Origin: Phenylobacterium sp. NIBR 498073
Lineage (GTDB): Bacteria; Pseudomonadota; Alphaproteobacteria; Caulobacterales; Caulobacteraceae
Direction: 5' to 3'
DNA: 64,000 bases
Assembly: GCF_027286305.1 (NCBI RefSeq)
Contig: NZ_CP114599.1
Location: forward strand, 1,488,001 to 1,552,000
Shown here in pieces: positions 52,666-61,682 of the stretch. The notes beneath the pieces are model-generated. The model was not told where the DNA came from. It ran no database searches and saw only the letters and a list, made by a program, of their open reading frames with translations. Within the stretch, counting starts at the first letter, position 1, and each line of letters begins with the position of its first letter. The position numbers and the translations under genes are program-made.

Positions 52666-54039
52666 ATGAGTCGTCTGATCGTCGTGTCCAATCGGGTGCA
52701 GCCGCCCGGCGACGGCGGCGAGGGGGCGGTCGGCGGCCTGGCCATGGCGCTGGCGGCGGCGCTGCGCGAGCACAGCGGCGTCTGGTTCGGCTGGAGCGGC
52801 CAGACGGTCGAGGAGTATTCCGGCCAGATCGCCGTCCAGAAGGTCGGCGGCGTCACCGTGGCGACGGTGGATCTCGAGGAGCAGGACCGCCAGGAATACT
52901 ACAACGGCTACGCCAACCGGACGCTGTGGCCGTTGTTCCACTACCGGGTCGATCTCAGCGCCTATGAGCGGTCGTTCAGCGAGGGCTATGGGCGGGTCAA
53001 TGCGCGCTTCGCCGATGCGCTGACCCCGCTGATCGGCCCAGACGACCTGATCTGGATCCACGACTATCACCTGATCCCGCTGGCCCAGGAACTGCGGCGA
53101 CGCGGGGTGCGCAACCGCATCGGCTTCTTCCTGCACATCCCCTGGCCGGCGCGGCGGCTGCTGCTCACCCTGCCGGACCACGAGGCGCTGGTGGAGGCGC
53201 TGTTCGCCTATGACCTGCTGGGGTTCCAGACCGAAGATTCAGCCAGCGCCTTCCGCGACTATGTGATCTCCGAAGCCGGCGGCCGGGTCGACGACCAGGG
53301 CGTGGCCCATGCCTTCGGGCGCTCGGCGCGGGTCGGGGCGTTTCCGATCGGACTGGACGTCGAGAGCTTCGAGGCCGCAGCGTCCGGCGAGGTCGCCAAG
53401 GCCGAGTTCGAGCGGATGCAGGTCAGCCTCAACGGCCGGGCGATGATCGTCGGGGTGGATCGCCTGGACTACTCCAAGGGCCTGGAGGAGCGGTTCCTGG
53501 CCTACGAGCAGGTGCTGGCCGATCGTGAGGAACTGCGCGAGCAGGTGTTCCTGCTGCAGATCGCGACGCCGAGCCGCGAGGAGGTCGACGCCTATCAGGA
53601 AATCCGTGCGCGTCTGGACGCGGTGACTGGCCGCATCAACGGGGCCTTCGCGACCATCGACTGGGTGCCGATCCGCTATGTGAACCGCGGCTATCGCCGC
53701 GATGAGCTGGCGGGGGTTTACCGCGCCGCGAAGATCGGTCTGGTGACGCCGTTGCGGGACGGGATGAACCTGGTCGCCAAGGAGTATGTCGCCGCCCAGG
53801 ATCCAGCCGATCCGGGCGTGTTGGTGCTGTCGCAGTTCGCCGGGGCCAGCGAGCAGATGGGGCAGGCGCTGATCGTCAACCCATTCAATCGCGAGGAGGT
53901 GGCTGAGGCCATCGTGCGGGGCCTGGCCATGGAGCGGGCCGAGCGGGTCGAGCGCTGGAGCGCCCTGATGGACGACCTGCGGCGGACCGACGTGTCGGCC
54001 TGGCGTGACGCCTATGTCGCGGCGCTGGCCGGCGACTAG
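52666..54039 (+). CDS. otsA: Trehalose-6-phosphate synthase
   Basis: The 457-residue GT20 enzyme begins SRLIVVSNRVQPPGDGGEGA and has IHDYHLIPLAQELRRRGVRN, GVDRLDYSKGLEERFLAYEQ and TPLRDGMNLVAKEYVA, the nucleotide-sugar and glucose-6-phosphate binding motifs. It makes trehalose-6-phosphate from UDP-glucose, an osmolyte and stress protectant. No otsB phosphatase gene is next to it. Its stop overlaps the stop of the convergent VOC gene by CTAG. Confidence 0.95.
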   Translation: MSRLIVVSNRVQPPGDGGEGAVGGLAMALAAALREHSGVWFGWSGQTVEEYSGQIAVQKVGGVTVATVDLEEQDRQEYYNGYANRTLWPLFHYRVDLSAYERSFSEGYGRVNARFADALTPLIGPDDLIWIHDYHLIPLAQELRRRGVRNRIGFFLHIPWPARRLLLTLPDHEALVEALFAYDLLGFQTEDSASAFRDYVISEAGGRVDDQGVAHAFGRSARVGAFPIGLDVESFEAAASGEVAKAEFERMQVSLNGRAMIVGVDRLDYSKGLEERFLAYEQVLADREELREQVFLLQIATPSREEVDAYQEIRARLDAVTGRINGAFATIDWVPIRYVNRGYRRDELAGVYRAAKIGLVTPLRDGMNLVAKEYVAAQDPADPGVLVLSQFAGASEQMGQALIVNPFNREEVAEAIVRGLAMERAERVERWSALMDDLRRTDVSAWRDAYVAALAGD

Positions 54040-54458
54040 ACCGGCCATATCCCCTGATGGAGGACCACGCGGTAGCCGTCGGGGTCCTCGTAGGTGACGC
54101 CCTCACGATCCCAGTACGGATTGAACGAGTCCACCGGGCGGTGGCCGCGCCGCTGCATGACCCCGATCATCCGACTCCAGGCACGGGCGTCGGGCATGTA
54201 GACCACCAGCAGGTTGTCGGGCGTCGGCGCACGGCCGGCGGACCGGCCGTGGGCGTGGGTGAACTCCAGGTGATAGGGCGCGCCCGGAAAGCCGAGGATC
54301 GCGCCGTCGAACCCGTCATGGCCGGAAAAGCGGGTGAGCTCGGGAAAGCCCAGGCCGTCACGATAGAAGGCGACGACGGCGTCCATCTGATCGGTCGGCC
54401 GCACCACGCGCAGAACGCACCCGGCCAGCGGCGGTCGTTCGAGAGTGATCGGCGACAT
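54036..54458 (-). CDS. VOC family (glyoxalase-like) protein
   Basis: The 140-residue protein has GCVLRVVRPTDQMDAVVAFY, GFDGAILGFPGAPYHLEFTH and PDGYRVVLHQG, the layout of small VOC proteins. The His in YHLEF and Glu are candidate metal ligands. Function unknown. It is divergent from a thioesterase-like gene; between them is GGAAAG/CTTTCC, a possible operator. Confidence 0.8.
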   Translation of the reverse strand: MSPITLERPPLAGCVLRVVRPTDQMDAVVAFYRDGLGFPELTRFSGHDGFDGAILGFPGAPYHLEFTHAHGRSAGRAPTPDNLLVVYMPDARAWSRMIGVMQRRGHRPVDSFNPYWDREGVTYEDPDGYRVVLHQGIWPV

Positions 54459-54474
54459 TGCGGCCTCCTGATTT

Positions 54475-54492
54475 GGAAAGGTTATGCTTTCC
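54475..54492. promoter_or_regulatory. Short dyad between VOC and thioesterase genes
   Basis: GGAAAG and CTTTCC flank GTTATG, in an AT-rich stretch of an otherwise GC-rich region, 17 bp upstream of the VOC gene start. It could serve either divergent gene. Confidence 0.35.
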
Positions 54493-54589
54493 TAAAATGA
54501 CCGACTAATTTTGTAAACTATGGGCTTTGCAAAAAGCGATGGCCTGCGAGGTCATCGACGCCGGCGGCGCGGCCGGTCACGCTGGACCG

Positions 54590-55324
54590 ATGACCGACGC
54601 CTCGACCGGACTGCATCCCCTCGACGACGCCGTCCGCCTGGAGCCGACGGGGCCTGGCGCCTACCGCGACGCGACCTCGGCCGCCTACTGGAACATGGCT
54701 GGGCCGTTCGGCGGGACGACCGCGGCGATCCTGATGAAGGCCGTGCTTGATCATCCGCAGCGACGCGGGCGGCCAGTGGCCCAGACCGTCAATTTCTGCG
54801 CGGCGGTGGCCGAAGGCGCGTTCGACGTGAGCGTGCGGCTGGTGCGTGACGGGCGCTCGACCCAGCACTGGCAGGTGGAGATGCTGCAGGCCGCCCAAAG
54901 CCCGGTGCTCGACACCGCCGACCGGTCCGGTTGGCGCGGCCGCTACGAGTTCCGCTTCGAGGGCGGGGAGCCGGTCGCCGGGACGGCGAGCCCGCAGACG
55001 CCCGGGGGCGGCCTGTCGCACAGCTGGGTGCGGGACGAGCCGCCGCGGCCGTTGGATTACGCGTCGTTGGCGGCGATCTGCGACACCTTCGTGGTCAAGA
55101 TCCTGCAGGTGCGCGGCGACATCCCGCCGGTCGCGACGCTCTCGCTGTCGAGCTGCTTCATGGCCGACGAGGCGGCGCTGGCCCGCCAGGGCGCGCGCCC
55201 GGTGCTGGGCGTGGCCGAGGCCCGCGTCTTCCGCCACGGGTTCAACGACCAGAGCGCCGGGATCTGGTCCGACGACGGCGTGCTGCTGACCATCTCGCAC
55301 CAGGTGGTGTGGTTCAAGGGCTAG
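54590..55324 (+). CDS. Acyl-CoA thioesterase-like (double hotdog) protein
   Basis: The 244-residue protein has RDATSAAYWNMAGPFGGTTA, a helix of the TesB-like hotdog fold, VAQTVNFCAAVAEGAFDVSV and HQVVWFKG at the end. Such proteins hydrolyse acyl-CoA to acid and CoA. The ATG at 54590 is chosen because the upstream extension is unlike the family. The stop overlaps the stop of the convergent methyltransferase gene by four bases. Confidence 0.82.
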   Translation: MTDASTGLHPLDDAVRLEPTGPGAYRDATSAAYWNMAGPFGGTTAAILMKAVLDHPQRRGRPVAQTVNFCAAVAEGAFDVSVRLVRDGRSTQHWQVEMLQAAQSPVLDTADRSGWRGRYEFRFEGGEPVAGTASPQTPGGGLSHSWVRDEPPRPLDYASLAAICDTFVVKILQVRGDIPPVATLSLSSCFMADEAALARQGARPVLGVAEARVFRHGFNDQSAGIWSDDGVLLTISHQVVWFKG

Positions 55325-56085
55325 CTCCAGCCAAGGGCGGCCTCGCCTCGCAGGATAGCTTCGGCCTCGTCGGTGTGCTTGGCGCCTTCGCGCGGATGCA
55401 GGATGAGCGCGGGCAGTAGCTGCAGCGGCGCCTTGCCGGTCTTGAGCGCGCGGACCAGCACGCGCTTGGCCGGCGCGTCGACGTGGGAGTGGATCGGCCT
55501 GATCAGGAACGAACCGGCCTTGGGCGCGAGCAGGGTCAGGATGTCGGCCAGGCGGTCGGCCCGGTGGATCAGGGTGATGGAGCCGCCCTCCCGCACCGCC
55601 TTCAGCAGAAAGCCGGTCCAGGCGGCCAGGCCGCCGTCGGCCATCCAGGCGCCGGTCTTCTCGGGCGCCGGCGCGCGCAGGACGCCTGGATCGTCGAAGA
55701 ACGGCGGGTTGGCCATGACCGCGTCAAACGGCGCCAGGCCAAGCTGCTTAAAGGGCAGGGCGACGTCGCCCTCCAGGATTTCGACTCGGGCCTGCAGGCC
55801 GTTGGCCTCAACGTTGCGGCGGGCGAGGGCGGCGGCGGCCGGATCGCGCTCCACGCCGACGAAGCCGGCGCCCGGGCGGCGGCTCGCCGCAGCCAGCAGA
55901 GCCCCGCCGGCGCCGCAGCCGGCCTCCAGCACCCGCGCGCCGTCGGCGGCGTCGCAGGCGGCCGCCAGCAGGGCCGCATCCATACCCGCGCGGTATCCCC
56001 TTACACCCTGGCGTAGCAGCACTCGCCCGCCGAGCAGGCGGTCTTCTGAATTTGCTGGGTCTGTCAGGTCTGACACTGGTTCCAT
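55321..56085 (-). CDS. tRNA1(Val) (adenine-N6)-methyltransferase-like (TrmN6)
   Basis: The 254-residue protein has motif I VLEAGCGAGGALLAAASRRP, FVGVERDPAAAALARRNVEA and the catalytic ANPPFFDDPG, the N6-adenine methyltransferase pattern of the YfiC/TrmN6 group. It would methylate tRNA or rRNA adenine. The ATG at 56085 matches a start at the domain boundary; the open frame upstream belongs to the opposite-strand polyprenyl synthase gene. It is divergent from that gene. Confidence 0.87.
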   Translation of the reverse strand: MEPVSDLTDPANSEDRLLGGRVLLRQGVRGYRAGMDAALLAAACDAADGARVLEAGCGAGGALLAAASRRPGAGFVGVERDPAAAALARRNVEANGLQARVEILEGDVALPFKQLGLAPFDAVMANPPFFDDPGVLRAPAPEKTGAWMADGGLAAWTGFLLKAVREGGSITLIHRADRLADILTLLAPKAGSFLIRPIHSHVDAPAKRVLVRALKTGKAPLQLLPALILHPREGAKHTDEAEAILRGEAALGWS

Positions 56086-56199
56086 TTGCGCTCGGAGACG
56101 GCTAAGCCCGCCTTGACCCTGGTCTATCCCGTGACCATTGTCGCCCGCAAACGCCGGCCCCCCTGTGCGGGGCGCCGAACGCCTTGGAGTTTCGGTATT

Positions 56200-57216
56200 T
56201 TGGACGCCGCCAGCGCCGCGATCGCCCGCGAAAAACCCGTCTCGATCGACGGGCTCCTGGAGCTCGCGAAGCCCGACATGGCCAAGGTCGACGCCCTGAT
56301 CCGTGATCGCATGCAGAGCCCCGTTTCGGTGATCCCGGCCCTGGCGGAGCACCTGATCGGCGGGTCGGCCAAGCGCCTGCGGCCGCTGCTGACCATCGCC
56401 GCCGCGCGGGTGGCCGGGGCCCAGGACGACGCCTGCCTGAAGCTGGCCGCGGCGGTCGAGTTCATCCACACCGCCACCCTGTTGCACGACGACGTGGTCG
56501 ACTCCTCGCAGCTGCGCCGCGGCAAGGTCGCCGCGCATCTGATCTGGGGCGCGCCGGCCAGCGTGCTGGTGGGCGACTTCCTGTTCGCGCGCGCCTTCGA
56601 GTTGATGGTCGAGGCGGGCTCGATGCAGGCGCTGGAGATCCTGGCCCGTGCGAGCCGGGTGATCGCCGAGGGCGAGGTGCTGCAGCTGACCCGCGCCCAC
56701 GACCTGAACCTGTCGCAGGATCTCTATCTGGAGATCATCAAGGCCAAGACGGCCGAGCTGTTCGCCGCCGCCGCCGAGGCCGGCGCAGTGTCGGCCGGCG
56801 CCAGCCCGGAAGGCTGCGAGGCGCTGCGCAGGTTCGGCCAGGACCTGGGCCTGGCCTTCCAGCTGGTCGACGACGCGCTCGACTACAGCGGCGACGCCGC
56901 CACCCTGGGCAAGAACGCCGGCGACGACTTCCGGGAAGGCAAGGCGACGCTGCCGCTGCTGCTGGCCATCGCCAAGACCGGCGCGGCCGAGAAGCCGTTC
57001 TGGGATCGCACGGTCGGCCGCCGTGAGCAGACCGACGAGGACTTCGAGCGGGCCCGCGGCCTGGTCGCCTCGACCGGCGCCGACGCCGCCACCCTGGCCC
57101 TGGCCGGCGACTACGCCGCGACCGCCAAGGCGCAGCTGGCCGATTTCGCGTCGAGCAACAGCTGGCGCTCGGCGCTGGAGGACCTGGCCGACTTCGCGGT
57201 TCAGCGGAAGTCGTAG
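56200..57216 (+). CDS. ispB: Polyprenyl diphosphate synthase (octaprenyl/decaprenyl type)
   Basis: The 338-residue enzyme has the first aspartate-rich motif LLHDDVVDSSQLRRGK, GKATLPLLLAIA and the second motif FQLVDDALDYSG, and is of IspB length. It makes the long isoprenoid tail of ubiquinone. A TTG at 56200 is taken as start with GGAG ten bases upstream; an ATG at 56278 would cut the N terminus. Upstream methyltransferase gene is divergent. Confidence 0.92.
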   Translation: MDAASAAIAREKPVSIDGLLELAKPDMAKVDALIRDRMQSPVSVIPALAEHLIGGSAKRLRPLLTIAAARVAGAQDDACLKLAAAVEFIHTATLLHDDVVDSSQLRRGKVAAHLIWGAPASVLVGDFLFARAFELMVEAGSMQALEILARASRVIAEGEVLQLTRAHDLNLSQDLYLEIIKAKTAELFAAAAEAGAVSAGASPEGCEALRRFGQDLGLAFQLVDDALDYSGDAATLGKNAGDDFREGKATLPLLLAIAKTGAAEKPFWDRTVGRREQTDEDFERARGLVASTGADAATLALAGDYAATAKAQLADFASSNSWRSALEDLADFAVQRKS

Positions 57217-57218
57217 GC

Positions 57219-57527
57219 TCAGAAGCCGGTAAAGAGACTGTCGAGTACGCGGCGTATGGCGTCTTCGTGTTCGCGAAGACTGCTGACGGGCCTTTGCAGG
57301 TGACGCGTTTCGATGACGGCCAGTTCGCCGATCAGAACAATGTAGCCGCCGTCCCCGACGCGCACGTCGATGCTGGTCTCGGTGAAGGCCGAGCGGCGGT
57401 CGTGCGGAATCATAGGGGCGACCAGCGTCGTGTTTGACACGAACAGGTGCGACTGGACGACGACCACAAATGGAATCCGCTCACGCGAGCGTGACGATGG
57501 ATTCGGATAGACGTCGAACTGCTTCAA
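57219..57527 (-). CDS. ccdB: CcdB family toxin
   Basis: The 102-residue protein begins MKQFDVYPNPSSRSRERIPF with VVVVQSHLF and ends with a Leu/Arg-rich helix, the CcdB pattern. CcdB poisons DNA gyrase and kills the cell when its partner antitoxin decays. The start is a TTG directly after the antitoxin stop, a gap of three bases, so translation is coupled. Whether this copy is active cannot be told. Confidence 0.87.
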   Translation of the reverse strand: MKQFDVYPNPSSRSRERIPFVVVVQSHLFVSNTTLVAPMIPHDRRSAFTETSIDVRVGDGGYIVLIGELAVIETRHLQRPVSSLREHEDAIRRVLDSLFTGF

Positions 57528-57530
57528 AAC

Positions 57531-57812
57531 CTACCAGGTCCGCAGGTCTTCGCCGAAGATCCCGACCGCGTCGATGCGCTCGCGCTGCGCCTTGATCGCT
57601 TCGGCGTTCTCTTCGGCCCAGCGGCGGGCCTTCTCTTCGTCGCTCAGCGCCTGCTCGACGGCGAAGTCCGGCGCGCCGTCTTCGGCGACGCCGCGCGGCG
57701 GCAAGGCGTGCCGGAGCGCGTCTTCGACAAGCCCAGCAATGTCCAGCCCACGCTCACGGGCCTGCTCCAGAAGCGCTTCGTCGACCTCGATATTCAGTTC
57801 GGCCTTGCCCAT
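57531..57812 (-). CDS. ccdA: CcdA family antitoxin
   Basis: The 93-residue protein begins AELNIEVDEALLEQARERGL, a ribbon-helix-helix motif that binds its own promoter, and ends WAEENAEAIKAQRERIDAVG, the toxin-binding tail of CcdA. The gene precedes ccdB by three bases, in the usual order antitoxin-toxin. It is on the chromosome between ispB and fumC, with no plasmid genes around it. Confidence 0.88.
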   Translation of the reverse strand: MGKAELNIEVDEALLEQARERGLDIAGLVEDALRHALPPRGVAEDGAPDFAVEQALSDEEKARRWAEENAEAIKAQRERIDAVGIFGEDLRTW

Positions 57813-57861
57813 CGACGGAGGCTAACCCGGAAAGGCGCCTCCGTCACGCAAGGGGCCTGGA

Positions 57862-59253
57862 TCAGCCGGGGCTGATCATCTTTTCTGGGCGCACCAGGGC
57901 GTCGAACTCTTCGTTGGTCACGTAGCCGCCGCCGACGGCTTCCTCGCGCAGGGTGGTGCCGTTCTTGTGAGCCGTCTTGGCGATCTTGGCGGCGTTGTCG
58001 TAGCCGATCTTGCCGTTAAGGGCGGTGACCAGCATCAGTGAGCGCTCGAGCGCGGCCTTGATGTTGTCTTCGCGGGCTTCGATGCCGACCACGCAGTTGT
58101 CGGTGAACGAGATCGCCGCGTCGGCCAGCAGGCGGCAGGACTGCAGGAAGTTGTAGGCCATCACCGGGTTGAAGACGTTCAGCTCGAAGTGGCCCGAGGC
58201 GCCGGCGAAGGTCAGCGTGGCGTTGTTGCCGAACACCTGGGTGCAGACCATGGTCAGGGCCTCGCACTGGGTCGGGTTGACCTTGCCCGGCATGATCGAC
58301 GAGCCGGGCTCGTTTTCCGGCAGGGCCAGTTCGCCGAGGCCCGAACGCGGGCCGGAACCCAGGAAGCGGATGTCGTTGGCGATCTTGAACAGCGAGCCGG
58401 CCATGGTGTTGATCGCGCCGTGGCTGAAGACCATGGCGTCGTGGGCGGCCAGGGCCTCGAACTTGTTCGGGGCGGTCACGAACGGCAGGTGGGTGATGTC
58501 GGCGATCTTTTTGGCGACCAGTTCGGCGAAGCCGACCGGGGCGTTGAGGCCGGTGCCGACCGCGGTGCCGCCCTGGGCCAGTTCATAGAGGCCGGCCAGG
58601 GTGTCCTTGATCCGGCGCACGCCGTTGGCGACCTGTTGCGAGTAGCCGGAAAATTCCTGGCCCAGCGTCAGCGGCGTGGCGTCCTGGGTGTGGGTGCGGC
58701 CGATCTTGATGATGTGGTCGAAGGCCTTGACCTTGACCTTCAGCGCCGCGTGCAGGTGCTCAAGCGCCGGCATCAGTTCCTTGGCGACCTGCTCGGCGCA
58801 GGCGACGTGCATGGCCGTCGGATAGGTGTCGTTGGACGACTGGCTCATGTTGACATGGTCGTTCGGGTGCACCGGGCTCTTGGAGCCCATGACCCCGCCC
58901 AGCATCTCGATGGCGCGGTTCGAGATCACCTCGTTGGCGTTCATGTTCGACTGGGTGCCGGACCCGGTCTGCCAGACCACCAGCGGGAAGTGGTCGTCGA
59001 GCTTGCCGTCGATGACCTCCTGGGCGGCCGCGACGATAGCCGCACCGATCTTCGGGTCGAGCTTGCCGAGCTCCATGTTGGCTTCCGCGGCGGCGCGCTT
59101 GACGATGCCCAGGGCGCGGATCACGGACTTGGGCTGGCGTTCCCAACCGATCTTGAAGTTGCCGATCGAGCGTTGCGACTGCGCGCCCCAATAGACGTTG
59201 GTCGCGACCTCGATGGGTCCGAAGGTGTCGGTCTCGGTGCGGGTCGCGGTCAT
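57862..59253 (-). CDS. fumC: Fumarate hydratase, class II
   Basis: The 463-residue enzyme has [40 protein letters not shown] and the signature [20 protein letters not shown]. It interconverts fumarate and malate in the citric acid cycle. The ATG at 59253 lies at the natural N terminus ([20 protein letters not shown]). The ccdA gene follows on the same strand after 50 bp. Confidence 0.97.
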   Translation of the reverse strand: MTATRTETDTFGPIEVATNVYWGAQSQRSIGNFKIGWERQPKSVIRALGIVKRAAAEANMELGKLDPKIGAAIVAAAQEVIDGKLDDHFPLVVWQTGSGTQSNMNANEVISNRAIEMLGGVMGSKSPVHPNDHVNMSQSSNDTYPTAMHVACAEQVAKELMPALEHLHAALKVKVKAFDHIIKIGRTHTQDATPLTLGQEFSGYSQQVANGVRRIKDTLAGLYELAQGGTAVGTGLNAPVGFAELVAKKIADITHLPFVTAPNKFEALAAHDAMVFSHGAINTMAGSLFKIANDIRFLGSGPRSGLGELALPENEPGSSIMPGKVNPTQCEALTMVCTQVFGNNATLTFAGASGHFELNVFNPVMAYNFLQSCRLLADAAISFTDNCVVGIEAREDNIKAALERSLMLVTALNGKIGYDNAAKIAKTAHKNGTTLREEAVGGGYVTNEEFDALVRPEKMISPG

Positions 59254-59337
59254 GATGTCTTCAGCTCCGGTGAGTTCGCAGCGCCGGTTTAGCGAACGCG
59301 CGCGAGACTGCAAGGCGCGCAGGCCCTAAGGAAGGGC

Positions 59338-59727
59338 ATGGACGGCGATTGGATATCCCACGGAAAGGTGCGCGCCCGCGAGAGCGAGGGCGCCGTCGAG
59401 GTCGTGGTCGACGGCCTGACCACCCAGACCAAGTACTACAAGCCGCTGGTCTATGAGTTCTTCCGGAAGGCCTGGCGCGGTTCGCGGCCGAGCTGGGGCG
59501 AGTTCGGCGTCGACATCGTCATGGAGTATGTCGGCGACCCGCCGTGGATCGACCTCGACAACCTGGCCAAGGCGATCCTGGACGCGATCAAGGGGTACAC
59601 CTTCCACGACGACGCCCAGGTGGCGCGGCTGCTGGTGGAGCGGCGGGCCGGCGAGCGCGAGCAGATCACGGTCACCGTGCGCAAGCTGTCGGACGTCAAT
59701 CTCCTGGGCGCGGCCTACCGGCGCTGA
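59338..59727 (+). CDS. RusA-like Holliday junction resolvase
   Basis: The 129-residue protein has VGDPPWIDLDNLAKAILDAI and HDDAQVARLLVERRAGER, the RusA motif of acidic residues (DLDN, then DD-Q-V) that bind metal at the active site. RusA resolves Holliday junctions, usually in prophages. Here there are no phage genes around it, so a chromosomal role in recombination is possible. It is divergent from fumC. Confidence 0.82.
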   Translation: MDGDWISHGKVRARESEGAVEVVVDGLTTQTKYYKPLVYEFFRKAWRGSRPSWGEFGVDIVMEYVGDPPWIDLDNLAKAILDAIKGYTFHDDAQVARLLVERRAGEREQITVTVRKLSDVNLLGAAYRR

Positions 59728-59735
59728 AAACGAAA

Positions 59736-59764
59736 GCGGCCGCGCCCTTGCGAGGCGCGGCCGC
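59736..59764. terminator. Terminator-like hairpin between rusA-like and sciP
   Basis: GCGGCCGCGCC pairs with GGCGCGGCCGC around seven bases, between convergent genes. There is no T tract. Confidence 0.5.
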
Positions 59765-59795
59765 GGTTCGCTGACCCCGGAGGGGTTCTACTGGG

Positions 59796-60083
59796 TCAGC
59801 GGTACTGCTGCAGACGGGTCGTGCGCAGGCCGGCGAGGCCATGGCGATCGATCGACTTTTGCCAGGCGAGGAATTCCTCGTTGGTCAGGGAGTAGCGCTC
59901 GCAGGCTTCGTCGAGCGTCAGCAGTCCGCCGCGCACGGCGGCGACCACTTCGGCCTTGCGACGGATCACCCACCGGCCAGTGTCCGGCGGCGGCAGATCC
60001 TTGATCGTCAGGGGCGCACCCGTCGGACCAATGACGTACGCCTCGCCGCGGCTGTTCGTGCGCGTCTGCTGTTGTTGCAACAT
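59796..60083 (-). CDS. sciP: SciP, CtrA inhibitor (DUF1153)
   Basis: The 95-residue protein reads YVIGPTGAPLTIKDLPPPDT, RWVIRRKAEVVAAVRGGLLT, LDEACERYSLTNEEFLAWQK and a C-terminal SIDRHGLAGLRTTRLQQYR, matching SciP, a helix-turn-helix-like protein of Caulobacterales and relatives. In Caulobacter it binds CtrA and blocks its activation of flagellar and other genes. It lies just downstream of flgE on the same strand, the same order as in Caulobacter. Confidence 0.93.
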   Translation of the reverse strand: MLQQQQTRTNSRGEAYVIGPTGAPLTIKDLPPPDTGRWVIRRKAEVVAAVRGGLLTLDEACERYSLTNEEFLAWQKSIDRHGLAGLRTTRLQQYR

Positions 60084-60249
60084 GGCTTTACGCCTTTCCG
60101 ACCATCACTGTTCGGGAAGAATGTAACGAGTGGGACATAACGGGCGGTGAATCACGATAGTAAACAATTCCTTGCTCATGATTCGCCGTTGTCCGTTTTT
60201 GGTACAGTCTAAGTTATCGAGTGATGTTGAGAGTTGTTAACGGGAAATA
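60084..60249 (-). promoter_or_regulatory. Upstream region of sciP with two GANTC sites
   Basis: This AT-richer 166-bp spacer between flgE and sciP contains GAATC at 60149-60153 and GATTC at 60180-60184, the CcrM methylation motif. In Caulobacter such sites often mark cell-cycle-controlled promoters. No clear CtrA box (TTAA-N7-TTAA) was found. Confidence 0.4.
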
Positions 60250-61641
60250 TTACCTCTTAATATTGATCAACTCCTCAAGCATCTGATCGGCGGTCGTGAT
60301 GATCTTCGAAGATGCAGAATAGGCTTTCTGGGTCGTGATCAGTCCAGTGAACTCGGCCGACAGGTCGACGGTCGAAGCTTCCAACGTGCCCGGAGCAATT
60401 TCACCGGCGCCGCCGATGCCCGGCTGCTTGATCACGAACTCGCCCGAAGGGATCGTCGGGCGGTAAGCATTGCCGCTGACCGGGGCCAGGCCGTCAGGAT
60501 TGGCGAAGCTGGCCAGGCCGATCTTGGCGATCTTTCGGACTTCCGAGTTGTCGAAGATCGCGGACACGACGCCGTCTTCGCTGACCTCGACGCCGACCAC
60601 GTTGCCGACGTTGGCGCCGTCAGAATTGGCCGAGTTCAGGGTCGAGGGCGAGGCGTACTGGGTGACCTTGCTCCAATCGAGGGCGATGTCCGAAGCCTCG
60701 ACGCCGAGGCTGTCGGCCCAGCGGGGCGATCCCGCGGTTCCCGAGGCGCCGAGGTTCAGGGTGGCGGTCGGGCCAAACAGGGTGGTGTCGACGTGAGCGA
60801 GGTCGAGCTGACCGTCGGCGGTGAACATGACGTTGCCCGACGCGATCAGACCGTTGGTGGTCCCATCGTCGATATCGGTGGCGGGGACGGCGTACATTTC
60901 CGCCTTCCACATGTTCGGCGTCGAGTCGTCTTTAATGAAGGCCACGGCGACCTTGTGAGTGGCGCCCACCGAGTCGATGACGTTCATCTCGAAGGTGAAA
61001 TCGGGCTGCACGCCGGTCGCCGGATCCTGGGTGAGGGCCCACTCGGCCATCGCGCCGGGGCCGAGCGTCGTGTAGCTCGTGTTCTTGGTCGCGTCGGCGG
61101 TCAGGCTCTTATTGAGGTTGGCGTTGACCACGACGTTGCTGGTCGCGCGGACCGCGGCGCCCAGGTTCTTGACGTTGATCGACTGCATCATGTTCAGGTC
61201 GGACGGGTTCGTGTTGAACGTGCCGTCGTCCTGCACCGGCCAGCCCTGCAGGTAGAGCTTGGCGTCGTTGACCAGATAGCCGTCGGCGTCGACGCTGAAC
61301 GAGCCCGAACGGGTGAAGACCCGCTCGTCGTTCGCGGTCAGGGTTCCGCCCTTGGTTGCGACGACGAAGAAGCCGTCGCCCGAAATGCCGAGGTCGGTCG
61401 GCGAGGTCGCCGACTGGATCAGGCCCTGCTGGCTGATGAACTGGCGGGTGACCGCCTGAACGCCGCCGGCCGAGTAGCGGCCCTTGACCGCCTGGGCGGT
61501 CACAACGTTGGCGAAGTTCACCTGGTTGCGCTTGTAGGCGGTGGTGTTGACGTTGGCGATGTTGTCGGAGATCGCCGCGAGGGCCGAGGAGTTGGTGATC
61601 AGCCCGGAAACGCCGGAGAGCATGGCGCTGTTGATGCTCAT
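60250..61641 (-). CDS. flgE: Flagellar hook protein FlgE
   Basis: The 463-residue protein has the conserved N terminus INSAMLSGVSGLITNSSALA and NIANVNTTAYKRNQVNFANV and the C terminus EASTVDLSAEFTGLITTQKA, ending LEELINIKR, with the two coiled termini expected of axial proteins. The middle is a variable hook domain. It forms the hook of the flagellum. It is preceded by flgD and fliK in an operon, and is shorter than the hook protein I recall from Caulobacter crescentus. Confidence 0.95.
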   Translation of the reverse strand: MSINSAMLSGVSGLITNSSALAAISDNIANVNTTAYKRNQVNFANVVTAQAVKGRYSAGGVQAVTRQFISQQGLIQSATSPTDLGISGDGFFVVATKGGTLTANDERVFTRSGSFSVDADGYLVNDAKLYLQGWPVQDDGTFNTNPSDLNMMQSINVKNLGAAVRATSNVVVNANLNKSLTADATKNTSYTTLGPGAMAEWALTQDPATGVQPDFTFEMNVIDSVGATHKVAVAFIKDDSTPNMWKAEMYAVPATDIDDGTTNGLIASGNVMFTADGQLDLAHVDTTLFGPTATLNLGASGTAGSPRWADSLGVEASDIALDWSKVTQYASPSTLNSANSDGANVGNVVGVEVSEDGVVSAIFDNSEVRKIAKIGLASFANPDGLAPVSGNAYRPTIPSGEFVIKQPGIGGAGEIAPGTLEASTVDLSAEFTGLITTQKAYSASSKIITTADQMLEELINIKR

Positions 61642-61682
61642 GGGTGTCTACCTTTCTATGCGAATGGGGTGAGGGCGCGCGC

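Noticed and set aside
60240..60266. Possible CtrA box near the flgE stop
   Set aside because: TTAA-N7-TATT only approximates TTAA-N7-TTAA and overlaps coding sequence.
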